Notes: generated by a model from the sequence alone, not told the origin. A DNA stretch of 8,740 nt from Casp-Chloro-G3 sp002816715 (GCA_027623815.1 JAQBUV010000091.1:1-8740); one strand, 5' to 3'. Counted from the first letter of the stretch, positions 1-6,666 are shown. Made by a program: numbers and translations.

Positions 1-250
1 ATCTGTTGGCCCAACAAAATATCCGACCAAGTAATTGACTGTTTGTTTCTCCTGACCGATGGACTACCTCCACTTTGATGCCCTATTGACGGTTCTATAT
101 TCGATCATCAGGGTTCACCCAGAACCAAACCTGAGCACATAAGCCCCTACCTTTCTCCACTCCCCCTATAATTAATGTTCGCTTCGGCTTTTTCCGGTTA
201 TGATTATGGAGCTGATGCAGTTATGAAGTTCTTTGAGATGGGGGCTATCG
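1..250. other. Upstream non-coding leader, no supported gene
   Basis: I see no gene in this stretch. A TATAAT box lies at 167-172, about 80 bases before the preferred GTG start of the propeller gene, but nothing resembling TTGACA sits 16-18 bases before it, so it is only a weak promoter candidate. A small perfect palindrome, TGTTGG-C-CCAACA, lies at 4-16. A TTGACG at 86-91 has no -10 box at a sensible distance. The long minus-strand reading frame that crosses 172-498 is opposite the propeller gene and looks like its shadow. Confidence 0.5.
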
Positions 251-1678
251 GTGGAATACGTCCGGCTGTGCCGATTCTGCGGCCACATCAACCCAGCTGA
301 GGAAACGGGACGGTGCAACCAGTGCGGGGCTTTCTCCGGTCTCGTTATTGTTCCTAGATTCCAGGGGGAGCAAGCCGCTCGTCGTAAGCAACTTGGCCTT
401 CGGCTAAAACGGCTGTTCCGCATCACTTTGATCTTAGCCTCCGTCACCGTGTTTGCGGTTTGGTTAGCGTCGTTTTTGGGCATTGTTGATCTGGCCATTG
501 ACCCACCCCAGGCAACCTCCGCTATCAGTGCCGACGTGCAGGCCCAAACGTGGCCTCAAGTTCGCCGGACTCCCCAGAACTCAGGTTTCACACCGGAGCA
601 AGCACCGGTGCCTCAAAGTGTGAAATGGACTTATACCACTGCCAAGCCGCTAATCTCGTCGCCGGCCGCGGCCAATGGTCAGGTCTTTCTGTCCACCGAG
701 GATGGCAGCACCGTAGCTTTAGACTCCGGAACTGGAGAGGCCGTGTGGGAATACTCTAGCGGATACCCTTCCAGCTCGGCACCGGCATTGGCCGGTGATC
801 TGGTTTATTTCACACTTCGGCCGGGGTCTATCGTGGCCCTTGAACAGGAGACCGGTGAGTTTCGTTGGGAGAAGGCCCTTGAGGAGCCAATTTTGGCCTC
901 CCCAGTTGTGGTAGATGGCACGTTATACATTGGATCGGCGGACAGCAAGTTGCACGCTCTGGACGCCGTCACTGGCCAGGAACTTTGGGATTTCAGCACG
1001 GTGGACTGGGTTACTTCCGAGGTGGCCTATAGCGACGGCAACTTGATCCTGACCTCCCAGGGCAGCCAGGTTCATGTTATCGACGCCAGAACTGGCAGAC
1101 AACGCTTGGACTACGATACTGGGCGAGGCCGGAGGGCTCCCGCCGGACCCGCAGTACAAGGCGACTTCGTATACTTCGGTTCATATGGCGGACGAGTATG
1201 GGCTATCAATCATCAGTCGATTACGCGTCCCTGGGACCGACCGATACTGTTTTGGAAAACCAACTTCTATGTATGGGGACTAACCGGTTCCCCGCCGGTG
1301 CAGCGGGGGAGCGTCTGGGCGGTAGACATTGGCGGCGACGTTACCAAGGCTATGGCAATTGCCCACGATATGGTCATTGCCGCCAATAATCTGGGCAAGG
1401 TCGTAGCTTTGGACACGATAACTGGCGAAGAACGGTGGTCAACCCTTTTGGAATCCAAGATTACTGCGGCTCCCACCGTGGCGGGAGATACGGTGTTGAT
1501 CGGTACAGAAGCGGGCATCGTCTTTGGCTTAGATGCCCACACCGGGGGAATTTTGTGGCAATTCCAGACTGGCGGCAAAATCACCGGCAGCCCCATTGTG
1601 GCGGGAGACACAATATACATCGCATCCCATGACGGAAAACTCTATGCCCTTAGCGGTTCCGCTACAGATTCGCAGTAA
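251..1678 (+). CDS. Membrane-anchored zinc-ribbon protein with PQQ-like beta-propeller
   Basis: The protein is 475 residues from the GTG at 251. An in-frame TTG at 233 would add six residues; I prefer 251 because the product then opens directly with the zinc ribbon, as is common for such proteins, although neither start has a strong ribosome site. Residues 7-25 hold two CxxC pairs (Cys7/10 and Cys22/25), a zinc-ribbon knuckle. One hydrophobic helix spans about 58-80. The rest is a PQQ-like (BamB/quinoprotein-type) propeller: motifs of the form A-L-D-x-x-T-G-E-x-x-W begin near residues 155, 195, 235, 275, 316, 355, 385 and 425, with a closing YALSG near 465. The spacing is 40 residues except around 316-385, where a Trp-rich insertion disturbs it. 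I infer a cytoplasmic zinc ribbon and an extracytoplasmic propeller. Such propellers act as scaffolds or bind quinone cofactor; no catalytic role can be read here. It probably has its own transcript, because a separate promoter precedes the next gene. Confidence 0.85.
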   Translation: MEYVRLCRFCGHINPAEETGRCNQCGAFSGLVIVPRFQGEQAARRKQLGLRLKRLFRITLILASVTVFAVWLASFLGIVDLAIDPPQATSAISADVQAQTWPQVRRTPQNSGFTPEQAPVPQSVKWTYTTAKPLISSPAAANGQVFLSTEDGSTVALDSGTGEAVWEYSSGYPSSSAPALAGDLVYFTLRPGSIVALEQETGEFRWEKALEEPILASPVVVDGTLYIGSADSKLHALDAVTGQELWDFSTVDWVTSEVAYSDGNLILTSQGSQVHVIDARTGRQRLDYDTGRGRRAPAGPAVQGDFVYFGSYGGRVWAINHQSITRPWDRPILFWKTNFYVWGLTGSPPVQRGSVWAVDIGGDVTKAMAIAHDMVIAANNLGKVVALDTITGEERWSTLLESKITAAPTVAGDTVLIGTEAGIVFGLDAHTGGILWQFQTGGKITGSPIVAGDTIYIASHDGKLYALSGSATDSQ

Positions 1679-1687
1679 CCGTTCATC

Positions 1688-1735
1688 ATAACGTCCCTAC
1701 TAACGATAACGTCCGCACTAACGACAGTAGTAACG
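1688..1735. repeat. Imperfect 18-bp tandem repeat behind the propeller gene
   Basis: ATAACGTCCCTACTAACG (1688-1705) is followed at once by ATAACGTCCGCACTAACG (1706-1723), matching at 16 of 18 positions. A shorter 12-base echo ending in the same TAACG follows (1724-1735), and then ACAATAAC. The array starts ten bases after the stop codon. It does not form a hairpin with a T tract, so it is not an intrinsic terminator. It may be a small replication-slippage array or a protein-binding site. Confidence 0.7.
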
Positions 1736-1827
1736 ACAATAACATCTTCAGCGCTCCTCTTCCAACAATGGCTAGCTGACCTCCAGCCAAGCAGCAAACC
1801 TCAGAAAAATTGCCCTTGGTTTACCGG

Positions 1828-1857
1828 TTGACATCGTCAGTAAAGATAGTATATATT
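1828..1857 (+). promoter_or_regulatory. Sigma70-like promoter for the first transporter operon
   Basis: A perfect -35 box TTGACA (1828-1833) is followed 18 bases later by TATATT (1852-1857), five of six matches to the -10 consensus. Transcription would start near 1864, leaving a leader of about 190 bases before the binding-protein start. The region changes abruptly from mixed to very AT-rich sequence here, which fits a strong promoter. Assignment to the 2056 gene is by position and orientation. Confidence 0.7.
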
Positions 1858-1878
1858 GCAGTAACCCATTTAATCTTT

Positions 1879-1905
1879 ACATATATGTACATCAAACATA
1901 TATGT
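1879..1905. promoter_or_regulatory. Paired identical palindromes, candidate operator
   Basis: The 10-base palindrome ACATATATGT occurs at 1879-1888 and again at 1896-1905, 17 bases apart start to start. Each copy extends to 12 bases with flanking complementary bases (T...A in the first, A...T in the second). The pair begins about 20 bases after the predicted -10 box, a position where a bound dimeric repressor would block transcription. Which regulator binds is unknown. A further palindrome, AATACGTATT, lies at 1964-1973 in the same leader. Chance is a concern, because AT-rich DNA makes such palindromes easily, but exact duplication of the unit argues for function. Confidence 0.45.
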
Positions 1906-2055
1906 TATATAGATACGAATTACGGTTACTGTATAGATAATAAATTAGTTATTTCTATAACATAATACGTATTTCGTTAAAATTTAGGTTGGTATAGTTT
2001 ATCTCGGTCGAGCGTCAAACCTTGAATCCCCAGATCGTATTGAGGAGGCCCAACA

Positions 2056-3885
2056 ATGATTTATCAGCAGTTCAGAAAATCCAGAGTTTCATTATTAATG
2101 CCGCTGGTTCTACTGTTACTGTTTGTAGTTGCCTGCGGTTCGGCCGCTCAACCCGCAGGACCGCAGGGTGGGGCGACCCAAGCTGCCCCCGACGTACCGC
2201 AGGCCGTCATCAAGACCCCTACTCCCACAGCAGAAGTAAAAGTCCAGGTAGCTTCCACTCCAATACCCGGTCTCTACCAGGCAGATGTGCCAGATTGGGT
2301 TAGCTTAGGCGCTAACAAACATTACAACGGAACCATCCGGTTCGCGCATCGGACCAATCCAGGCTTCCTGGACCTCCACTACGGGGCCAGTTCGACCACC
2401 ACGCTGGGACCCTCCGGTCCCCGGTTTAACCAACTGCTGCAATACGACCCCACCAACCCTACTGAGTTGATCGGAGACTTGGCCAAAAGTTGGGAGGTGT
2501 CTGACGACGGTATGCTCCTGACCTTCAACCTCCATGATGCCAACTGGCAGGATGGTGTCAAGGTGACTGCCGACGACGTGGTCTTCAGCCTGGACCGAAT
2601 GGCCGAAGAAGGTGTTACCCGAGGGAGGGTGACTGCTATCCGCGACTTCTACGAACACGGGACGGCCCGCGCCATTGACGACTTGACGGTGGAGGTGCCC
2701 CTCAAGAATCCTTCATCCACCGCCCTGAGCTGGCTGGGGGTGGATTACTACAAGATCTACGCCAGGCACGTGGTAGAGGGCAAGACCCAGGAAGAACTCA
2801 ATTGTTGCTTTGAGAACAACGTCGGCTCTGGCCCGTGGAAATTCAAGGAATGGAAGAAAGGCGACTCCTGGGAGTATGAGCGAAACCACGACTACTTTAA
2901 GAACCCGATTCCTTTCTACGAGGGCCAACAGGTATTCGTCATTGAGGACGCCGCCCGCCGCCTGGCCAGTATGAAGACCGGGCAGGTCGACGCCTGGCTG
3001 ATTATGGGAGGAACCACTCTCGGCGACATGCTTCAGGTGCAAAAGGAGAGCGGGGGCAAGATGCGGGCCGCGCAAGGCGGGGCTGGCACGGTGCGCGGCT
3101 TCTGGATGAACGACGCCAAGCCGCCCCTGGACGATCCACGGGTGCGCCGGGCTATCTACCTGGCCCTTGACCGTGACGAAATTGGGCAGATAGCCGCCGA
3201 TGGCGAGAACATCCTGGGCAACTACTTCCCGCCCGGGTACTCCTCCACCGACGAGGAAATGCTAACGCTTCCCGGGTTCCGGATGCTGAACGGCGAGAGG
3301 GACCCCGACGATCTGGCCGAGGCCAGAAGCCTGTTGACCGACGCCGGCTTCCCCGATGGCTTCAAGCTGACCTTCAACGTAGACCAGGCCAAGCAAAGCA
3401 GGACGGAAGCTGAACTGGTCGCTGCTCAGTTGAAGGACAAGCTGAACATTGAAGTGGAGCTTCAGGTACAGGACCGGGCTACCATGTATGCGAGCTTGCG
3501 GGACGGTACCCACGACCTCAGCATCATCGGCACCTCGCTTTTCTTCCTGGAGCCGCAGACGGTTTTGGTGCAGTGGTTCGCCAAGGATACCTTGCGGAAC
3601 CCCAACAACTGGGAGCACCCCAGATTGAACGAACTGATGGCTGCCGAGGCGAAGGAATTAGACCCGGCGGTTCGACTGGGGTTGTACCAGGAGATGGAGC
3701 AGATACTGAACCAAGGGGAGAGCCACTGGATTGTCCTCTACTGGTTCGGTAACGCCGGCGCGGTGGACTACCGTATCCAGAACTTCAAGCCTCCCTATCA
3801 TCCGCATACCATCTGGAAGTGGGACCAGATATGGTGGGATCCCGATGCACCGATACCCAGCCCGGACGCGCCGCCACTTCGGTAA
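2056..3885 (+). CDS. Family-5 extracellular solute-binding lipoprotein of a peptide-type ABC importer
   Basis: This is a 609-residue substrate-binding subunit (SBP_bac_5, DppA/OppA-like), anchored outside the membrane by lipid. The ATG at 2056 has a strong GGAGG site seven bases upstream. Residues 1-27 are a lipoprotein signal peptide: basic start, hydrophobic run, then the lipobox V-V-A-C with Cys27 as first mature residue. A Pro/Ala/Gln/Thr-rich linker follows to about residue 75. The family signature spans about 142-177 (LAKSWEVS..., then W-x-D-G and T-A-D-D-V-V-F). NNVGSGPWKF lies near 254-263, and DDPRVRRAIYLALDR, the hinge-proximal helix typical of the family, near 359-373. Length is slightly above the usual 500-600. 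An adjacent Cys pair sits at 250-251. The two permease genes follow on the same strand after 159 bases. Substrate cannot be read from sequence; oligopeptides, nickel complexes or sugars are all possible in this family. Confidence 0.93.
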   Translation: MIYQQFRKSRVSLLMPLVLLLLFVVACGSAAQPAGPQGGATQAAPDVPQAVIKTPTPTAEVKVQVASTPIPGLYQADVPDWVSLGANKHYNGTIRFAHRTNPGFLDLHYGASSTTTLGPSGPRFNQLLQYDPTNPTELIGDLAKSWEVSDDGMLLTFNLHDANWQDGVKVTADDVVFSLDRMAEEGVTRGRVTAIRDFYEHGTARAIDDLTVEVPLKNPSSTALSWLGVDYYKIYARHVVEGKTQEELNCCFENNVGSGPWKFKEWKKGDSWEYERNHDYFKNPIPFYEGQQVFVIEDAARRLASMKTGQVDAWLIMGGTTLGDMLQVQKESGGKMRAAQGGAGTVRGFWMNDAKPPLDDPRVRRAIYLALDRDEIGQIAADGENILGNYFPPGYSSTDEEMLTLPGFRMLNGERDPDDLAEARSLLTDAGFPDGFKLTFNVDQAKQSRTEAELVAAQLKDKLNIEVELQVQDRATMYASLRDGTHDLSIIGTSLFFLEPQTVLVQWFAKDTLRNPNNWEHPRLNELMAAEAKELDPAVRLGLYQEMEQILNQGESHWIVLYWFGNAGAVDYRIQNFKPPYHPHTIWKWDQIWWDPDAPIPSPDAPPLR

Positions 3886-3902
3886 CAACTGGCAAGTAAG
3901 AA

Positions 3903-3944
3903 AGCCTCCATCCCCCGAGTCACCTACGTGTAGGGATGGAGGCT
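3903..3944 (+). other. Intercistronic hairpin 1 (12-bp perfect stem)
   Basis: AGCCTCCATCCC (3903-3914) pairs perfectly with GGGATGGAGGCT (3933-3944) around an 18-base loop. No run of T follows, so it does not look like an ordinary intrinsic terminator. Its place just after the binding-protein stop suggests protection of the upstream mRNA from 3' decay, or partial termination, so that binding protein is made in excess of permease. That role is inferred from position. Confidence 0.7.
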
Positions 3945-3957
3945 AGCCCAGGTGTCG

Positions 3958-3999
3958 GTCCCTCGGCAGGCCCGTTACCAACCGGGCTGCCGAGGGGAC
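3958..3999 (+). other. Intercistronic hairpin 2 (GC-rich)
   Basis: CCTCGGCAG (3961-3969) pairs with CTGCCGAGG (3987-3995). The stem is extended inward by CCCG (3971-3974) with CGGG (3983-3986), with G3970 bulged, and outward by GTC (3958-3960) with GAC (3997-3999), with G3996 bulged. It follows hairpin 1 by 13 bases and again has no T tract. The permease ribosome site comes 35 bases later. Together the two hairpins fill most of the gap between binding protein and permease. Confidence 0.7.
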
Positions 4000-4044
4000 G
4001 TTCTCGGGTCATAGCGTAGATTAGGCCGAAACCCAGGAGGGACT

Positions 4045-5004
4045 ATGAGACAGTACGTAGTGAGGAGATTCGCCCTCTTTATACCCACGTTGTTGCTGAC
4101 CACCTTGATCGTGTTCGTCCTTTTCTTCCTGGTTCCCGGCGACGCCGCCCTGTTTATACTGACCGGAGAGGACGGGTCTGGGAAGGTTACCGAACAAGAC
4201 ATCATCAATCTGCGTCACGAGTTGGGACTGGACCGGCCCATCCACATCCAATACGGGTCGTGGCTGTGGGGCATCGTGCAAGGCGATCTGGGAGAGTCCA
4301 TCTGGTATAAGACCCCGGTCATAGCTGAACTTAAGGACAAATTCGCAGTCACCCTACAGTTAGCGGTGATGGGAATTGTTTTGGCCTTTATATTCTCGGT
4401 GCCCCTGGGGATAATATCGGCGGTAAAGCAGGACACCATGCCTGACTATATCAGCAGGATAATATCCCTCATTGGGATTGCCTTGCCCACCTTCTGGCTG
4501 GCCATCCTCATGATCTATGGCTTGGCCTATTTCTTTAACTGGCTGCCGCCCCTGGGATACGCAACCCTGTGGGAAGACCCCCTCCTGAACCTGACCCAGT
4601 TGATATTCCCTGCCCTGGCGATTGCCTTTCACGACATGGCTTTTACCGCCCGGGTTACTCGTTCCTCTATGCTGGAGGTTTTGCGGGAGGATTACGTGAG
4701 AACCGCCCGCTCCAAAGGCCTGGGTGAGTTGTCGGTGATTGGGCGGCACGCTCTGAAGAACGCCATTCTGCCCATAGTCACGGTGTCGGGCTACCAGTTT
4801 GCTCGCCTGCTGGGCGGCGTGATAATCGTGGAGACCATCTTCGTCGTGCCCGGACTGGGGCGCTTCTTGATCGAAAGCATCATTCACCGGGACTTTGTGG
4901 TAATTCAGGCGGTAATCCTCCTCACCGCGGCGGTGGTGCTGAGCGTGAACCTGATTATCGACCTGTTATATGGCGTCTTGGACCCTAGAATCCGCTACCA
5001 GTAA
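4045..5004 (+). CDS. ABC transporter permease, DppB/OppB type
   Basis: This 319-residue inner-membrane subunit forms half of the translocation channel of a peptide/nickel-type importer. The ATG at 4045 follows an AGGAGGG site with only three bases between, a tight but usable spacing. The first membrane helix spans about 9-30. The family's N-terminal periplasmic segment follows, with LRHELGLDRPIHIQY at about 56-70 and GDLGES at 80-85. Five more helices follow, as expected for this class. The cytoplasmic EAA-type loop, which docks on the ATPase, begins at EDYVRTARSKGL (215-226) and continues through RHALKNAILP. The C terminus ends with the typical LLYGVLDPRIRY. No lesion is seen. The next permease starts 46 bases later, so the two are almost certainly co-transcribed. 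Confidence 0.93.
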   Translation: MRQYVVRRFALFIPTLLLTTLIVFVLFFLVPGDAALFILTGEDGSGKVTEQDIINLRHELGLDRPIHIQYGSWLWGIVQGDLGESIWYKTPVIAELKDKFAVTLQLAVMGIVLAFIFSVPLGIISAVKQDTMPDYISRIISLIGIALPTFWLAILMIYGLAYFFNWLPPLGYATLWEDPLLNLTQLIFPALAIAFHDMAFTARVTRSSMLEVLREDYVRTARSKGLGELSVIGRHALKNAILPIVTVSGYQFARLLGGVIIVETIFVVPGLGRFLIESIIHRDFVVIQAVILLTAAVVLSVNLIIDLLYGVLDPRIRYQ

Positions 5005-5036
5005 GTTGGTCCTGCCTTGGCGAAGTAAGCCAATCG

Positions 5037-5044
5037 AAGGAGAT
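5037..5044 (+). promoter_or_regulatory. Ribosome-binding site deciding the second permease start
   Basis: AAGGAGAT with core GGAG (5039-5042) lies eight bases before the ATG at 5051. The reading frame is open back to an ATG at 4970, but that start would overlap the preceding permease by 35 bases and has no ribosome site. The 27 extra residues also do not resemble a permease N terminus. Confidence 0.75.
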
Positions 5045-5050
5045 GAGAGC

Positions 5051-5968
5051 ATGATTGAACGCGAGGCCGCCAGCCCCCGACCATTACCTGGACTAAGCGC
5101 CGGAGTGTTGGCCCCAGCTTCAAGCGTGGGCAAGTGGGTAACCCGTTTCACCCGCACCAAACCCTTGGGAGCGATAGGTGGTGCGATAACCATCATCCTT
5201 ATTCTAATTGCCGTGTTTGCCCCAGTGATTGCCCCTTACGGCCCGAAGGAGCAACTGGGGAGGGAAAACGTTCATCTTGGTCCACAGTTCGCGTTCCCCA
5301 TGGGAACCGACCATGTGGGTCGGGACGTCCTGAGTCGGGTGGTTCACGGAGCGCGCATTTCCCTCTACGTTGGTTTCGGTAGCGTAATCATCGGCATGGT
5401 AGTGGGTTCCGTTCTGGCCTTAACCACCACCTATGCCGGTAAGTATGTAGACCTATCTTTCCAGCGATTAGTGGACGCGATGATGGCTCTACCGGGTCTC
5501 ATCATCGCCCTGGCCGTCGTGGCGGTGCTGGGATCATCACTGCAAAACGTGATTATTGCCATTGTGCTCGGTATGTTGGCCCCGGTGGTTCGCACGGTGC
5601 GCGCTCAGGTGCTTACCCTAAAAGAATTGGACTACGTACTGGCGGCCCGAGCCATCGGCGCCTCATCCAATCGAATCATGTTTCGGCACATAGCGCCCAA
5701 CTGCGTGGCTATCATACTGGTGATAGCCACCTACTATCTGGGCCTAGCTATCACCATTGAGGCTTCGCTTAGTTTCTTGGGTGTAGGTGTACCACCCGAT
5801 GTGGCCAGCTGGGGCGGAATGCTGAAACGGGCAGCTGAGGAGCACGTCCGCACAGCGCCGTGGGTGGCGATTTTCCCTGGAATGGCCATCTTCGTGGTGG
5901 TATTTGGGTTTAATCTGCTTGGAGATGCGCTTAGGGATGTATTCGACCCGAAGTTGAGGCAGCGATAA
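5051..5968 (+). CDS. ABC transporter permease, DppC/OppC type
   Basis: This 305-residue subunit is the partner of the upstream permease and completes the channel heterodimer. A cytoplasmic N-terminal stretch of about 37 residues precedes helix 1 (about 39-64, LGAIGGAITIILILIAVFAP). The family hallmark GTDHVGRD is at 85-92, followed by LSRVVHGARISL leading into the channel domain. The ATPase-docking loop starts at LKELDYVLAARAIGAS near 190 and runs to RHIAPN. SLSFLGVGVPP and the terminal LLGDALRDVFDPKLR are both classic for OppC/DppC. Length matches the family. The gene ends 43 bases before a strong intrinsic terminator, so the operon stops here without the two ATPase genes that often follow. 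These must act from another locus. Confidence 0.93.
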   Translation: MIEREAASPRPLPGLSAGVLAPASSVGKWVTRFTRTKPLGAIGGAITIILILIAVFAPVIAPYGPKEQLGRENVHLGPQFAFPMGTDHVGRDVLSRVVHGARISLYVGFGSVIIGMVVGSVLALTTTYAGKYVDLSFQRLVDAMMALPGLIIALAVVAVLGSSLQNVIIAIVLGMLAPVVRTVRAQVLTLKELDYVLAARAIGASSNRIMFRHIAPNCVAIILVIATYYLGLAITIEASLSFLGVGVPPDVASWGGMLKRAAEEHVRTAPWVAIFPGMAIFVVVFGFNLLGDALRDVFDPKLRQR

Positions 5969-6011
5969 AACAATAACACCCTCGCAGCCAATCGTTTTTG
6001 AGGAAAGACAA

Positions 6012-6045
6012 AGAGGCCCCTGGATTGCTCCGGGGGCCTCTTTTT
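6012..6045 (+). terminator. Intrinsic terminator, probably bidirectional
   Basis: AGAGGCCCC (6012-6020) pairs with GGGGCCTCT (6033-6041) around a 12-base loop, and five T (6041-6045) close the structure. It ends the binding-protein/permease operon. Read on the minus strand the same hairpin is followed by TTTGTC and lies 11 bases beyond the 3' end of the tRNA-like gene, so it can also stop transcripts coming from that side. Confidence 0.9.
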
Positions 6046-6056
6046 ATGCTACATTC

Positions 6057-6131
6057 TGGTAGCGGGGGTTGGATTCGAAAAAACGACCTTCGGGTTATGA
6101 GCCCGACGAGTTGCCACTGCTCCACCCCGCG
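6057..6131 (-). tRNA. Initiator tRNA-Met (anticodon CAT), possibly degenerate
   Basis: Read on the minus strand the 75 bases fold as a cloverleaf with encoded CCA (6057-6059). The acceptor stem is CGCGGGG/CCCCGCT, with the unpaired first base (C1 against T72) that marks bacterial initiators. The anticodon stem TCGGG/CCCGA carries the three G-C pairs needed for initiation, and the loop CTCATAA gives anticodon CAT. Two stems are damaged. The T stem is GTTTT against CCAAC, leaving two T-C mismatches next to the loop, including the nearly invariant 53-61 G-C pair. The D stem is GAGC against ACTC, with a C-A mismatch at 13-22. A restored T stem would read GTTGG/CCAAC. The gene therefore may be a pseudogene, a lightly used copy or a sequence error. 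Identity as an initiator-type tRNA is firm; function is not. Confidence 0.82.
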
Positions 6132-6369
6132 TCGTTTAAGAGCCTCCAATCCCCTAAATTTTTAGTGAATGGCCCATTCGTTACCACTAGGGATGCCGCT
6201 TCTGCTCAGCGGCCGATTTCGTTCTCCATACTTGATCGCATATTTCAGGGCACCGCCGTACAAAAGGACCCCAGGCCATCAAAGTTTCTCTATGCCAACT
6301 AAATCCGCAGAAAGTAGACCATAGGCCAAACGGACGCATTGCGCCTGAGAATATTGTCTATTCACAAGG

Positions 6370-6397
6370 TTGACACAACGACGATTGGTAATATACA
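6370..6397 (+). promoter_or_regulatory. Promoter-like element upstream of the second binding protein
   Basis: A perfect TTGACA (6370-6375) is followed by TATACA (6392-6397) after 16 bases, or TACATT (6394-6399) after 18; both -10 candidates match the consensus at four of six. The -35 sits in the same eight-base context (GGTTGACA) as the promoter at 1828. The next + strand gene starts almost 580 bases away, so either the leader is very long or this promoter drives an unrecognised RNA. Confidence 0.45.
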
Positions 6398-6402
6398 TTA
6401 CC
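6387..6402. promoter_or_regulatory. Inverted repeat over the -10 region, candidate operator
   Basis: GGTAAT-ATAC-ATTACC is a perfect six-base inverted repeat that covers both possible -10 boxes of the 6370 promoter. A protein bound here would exclude RNA polymerase. The bound regulator is unknown. Confidence 0.45.
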
Positions 6403-6414
6403 GACACTCATCAA

Positions 6415-6433
6415 TGATAAATATATATTATCA
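6415..6433. repeat. Inverted repeat TGATAA-N7-TTATCA
   Basis: TGATAA (6415-6420) and TTATCA (6428-6433) flank ATATATA. Overlapping it is a direct repeat, ATCAATGA, at 6410-6417 and 6430-6437, exactly 20 bases apart. The site lies just downstream of the 6370 promoter, comparable to the palindrome pair below the 1828 promoter, although the sequences differ. Confidence 0.45.
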
Positions 6434-6633
6434 ATGAAAGTCACGAAGTCGTGCTGAGTATTCAGTCATATATTTGACGAATTTCGTACATTCAATTAAC
6501 TTTTGTGCCTTAAACTTAGAATTGGTTGCACTATTTACTCCATACCCCGCCCGTGGGGCCAGGATTGAGGTAGAGGGAATAGCTTGGCGAGGTTTTGTGT
6601 TTGCGACATCACCCACTCCATAGAGATAAGCTC

Positions 6634-6666
6634 CAGGTGAGTTTGTTCATTCAAACAAAGCACCTG
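6634..6666. other. Nested hairpin in the long leader
   Basis: CAGGTG (6634-6639) pairs with CACCTG (6661-6666). Inside it GTTTG (6641-6645) pairs with CAAAC (6652-6656) around TTCATT, leaving one base bulged on one side and AAAG on the other. It lacks a T tract. It may be a structured part of a leader RNA, but no known riboswitch class is recognised. Confidence 0.4.

Noticed and set aside
233..250. TTG start for the propeller protein
   Set aside because: It is possible, but it adds only six residues ahead of the zinc ribbon and has no ribosome site; GTG at 251 is preferred, though not proven.
1769..1789. TGGCT/AGCCA hairpin as terminator of the propeller gene
   Set aside because: The stem is only five base pairs, the loop is 11 bases and no T tract follows.
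4360..4887. Minus-strand open frame of 175 codons
   Set aside because: It lies entirely opposite the first permease, whose membrane helices and family motifs are clear; it is a shadow.
4970..5050. Longer start for the second permease at ATG 4970
   Set aside because: It overlaps the end of the first permease gene, has no ribosome site, and adds residues that do not resemble the family; the ATG at 5051 has a good site.
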